Source: Burkholderiales bacterium GJ-E10
GTDB lineage: Bacteria > Pseudomonadota > Gammaproteobacteria > Burkholderiales > Burkholderiaceae_F
Assembly (NCBI GenBank): GCA_000828975.1
Contig: AP014683.1
Span: forward strand, 2,437,700 to 2,501,699
DNA: 64,000 nt
Direction: 5' to 3'
Position 1 is the first letter of the stretch, and each line of letters begins with the position of its first letter. The notes under the pieces are model-generated. The model searched no databases, was not told the origin of the DNA, and saw nothing but the letters and a program-made list of their open reading frames with translations. This document shows, piece after piece, positions 63,043 through 64,000 of the stretch. The position numbers and the translations under genes are program-made.

Positions 63043-64000
63043 ATGCCTTTGTTACGGAGCGTTTCTTTCTCATTTTTCCCGACGCGCGCCGGGATCGCCG
63101 GGGCTCTGGTGGCGGCCCTTGCCGCCATGGCGCCGATGGCGCCCCCGGCATTTGCCCAAACACCTCCCTCCCCGCGGGCCGCCGCACCGCTGCCGCTCAC
63201 GACGACGGCCCAACTGCTCGCCGGCGTCATGCCCAAAGGCAAGCTCGCCGCCGATCCCGCCGTCGCGGACATCGTCGCCGGTCCGGCCTGGCGCGCGCAC
63301 CGCGCCGCCGCACGGGCGGGTGCCCGGCAACTGCGCATCCGCCTGGCGCACATGCATGCCTGGGAAGCGCGCCACCTTCCGCGGACCCGCGGAACGCTGC
63401 TCTATCCGTTCAGCGGCCCAGACCTGATCAACGCCTACGCCCTGTTCCCGGATGCCGACACGTACGTGTTCTTCAGCCTGGAACCGGTCGGCACGGTGCC
63501 GGCGCTCGGCAGCCTCGACGACAGCGGGCGCGCCGCCTTGTTTCACGATCTGCGCGCCGCGCTCAACGACTTCGTCGCCCTCAATTTCTTCATCACCCCC
63601 GACATGGCGGAGAAGCTGCAGACCGATTCCCTCGACGGAACGGTGCCCGTCCTCATGGCAATGATGGGGGTGCTGAACCTCCACGTTGACAGCATCCGCC
63701 CGTACGACCCCTTTGCCGGAAAAGCGGGCGCGCACCCGGCGCACCCGGTGCGGGGCGTGCGGATCGCCTTCACCAATCCGCGCAACGGCCATCACCAGAC
63801 GCTGATCTATCTTGCGATCAACGTCGGCGACCATGCGCTGCGTCACCGCCACCCCGGATTCCTTCCCTGGCTGCGCACGTTCCGCAACCCGACGGTGCTG
63901 ATCAAATCGGCGTCGTATCTGCTGCACGAGCCCCACTTCCGATTGCTGCGCGCGGAACTGCTGTCCCGATCCCGCGTGATCGTGCAGGACGACAGCGGCA
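63043..64000 (+). CDS. Secreted hypothetical protein, 5' part
   Basis: At least 319 residues; the frame runs off the right edge. A signal peptide ([20 protein letters not shown], then [18 protein letters not shown], cut before QTPP) is followed by a soluble domain with [20 protein letters not shown] and NHHQTL-like His-rich segments ([26 protein letters not shown]). It is probably periplasmic. I do not recognise the family. It is divergent from lpxC with a 43-base gap. Confidence 0.75.
   Translation, partial: MPLLRSVSFSFFPTRAGIAGALVAALAAMAPMAPPAFAQTPPSPRAAAPLPLTTTAQLLAGVMPKGKLAADPAVADIVAGPAWRAHRAAARAGARQLRIRLAHMHAWEARHLPRTRGTLLYPFSGPDLINAYALFPDADTYVFFSLEPVGTVPALGSLDDSGRAALFHDLRAALNDFVALNFFITPDMAEKLQTDSLDGTVPVLMAMMGVLNLHVDSIRPYDPFAGKAGAHPAHPVRGVRIAFTNPRNGHHQTLIYLAINVGDHALRHRHPGFLPWLRTFRNPTVLIKSASYLLHEPHFRLLRAELLSRSRVIVQDDSG

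Overview
The window is GC-rich and densely coded. Its gene content and order point to a betaproteobacterium, most likely in or near Burkholderiales: gltBD, the mla phospholipid-transport operon, murA, a complete his operon in the order G-D-C-B-H-A-F-I-E followed by hinT and tatABC, a DegS-like protease, sspAB, and argJ/secA/M23/dciA/lpxC. No rRNA or CRISPR array is present; there is one tRNA (Thr-TGU).

Layout. Positions 1-7000 (+): the 3' part of yhdP, a Nit-type amidase, tldD and prlC, mostly joined by 4-base start/stop overlaps. Positions 7000-14150 (-): aroG, a PIN/antitoxin pair, a PduO-type adenosyltransferase, a DUF2807 lipoprotein with four tandem start codons, a membrane protein, and pntB-pntAB-pntAA. 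Positions 14270-15410: mnmA. Positions 15440-21700 form an accessory patch: a DUF4143-type ATPase gene split by an IS110/IS1111-type element, an MNT/HEPN pair, a frameshifted and an intact DUF2442 gene, a DUF4160 gene and two proteins I do not recognise. Positions 21790-29110 form a type IV pilin and glycosylation island: a TPR-glycosyltransferase, two tandem major-pilin genes each behind its own sigma-54 promoter, a TfpX/TfpZ-type accessory gene, GT25, a methyltransferase, GT2 and a UDP-glucuronate decarboxylase. Positions 29200-32300: a BON lipoprotein, tRNA-Thr, sspB/sspA and a DegS-like protease. Positions 32450-48550 (-) run, in transcription order, mlaF-E-D-A-C-B, an ABC-2 exporter, murA, hisG-D-C-B-H-A-F-I-E, hinT, tatA-B-C. 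Positions 48700-56400: gltBD and argJ. Positions 56400-64000: secA, an M23 peptidase, dciA, an IS630 element, lpxC and a secreted protein cut by the window edge.

How the genes work together. The core blocks are envelope biogenesis (mla, murA, lpxC, sec, tat, YhdP), amino-acid biosynthesis (his, glt, argJ, aroG), NADPH balance (pnt) and proteolysis (prlC, tldD, degS-like, sspB). Two layers are less ordinary. First, insertions meet host genes at base resolution: the IS1111-type element can be removed on paper to restore a 394-residue ATPase, and its downstream non-coding region carries a 10-base match to its own target site inside a foldable RNA, as expected of a seeker/bridge RNA. The IS630 element landed in the TA of the lpxC stop codon and changed the end of LpxC by one residue. 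A dispersed palindromic repeat (about six copies) supplies the C-terminal codons of HisC and HisI and the Shine-Dalgarno of one lipoprotein gene. Second, the sigma-54-driven pilin pair with a neighbouring set of sugar-transfer genes is a plausible pilin-glycosylation system; its sugar and acceptor cannot be read from sequence alone.
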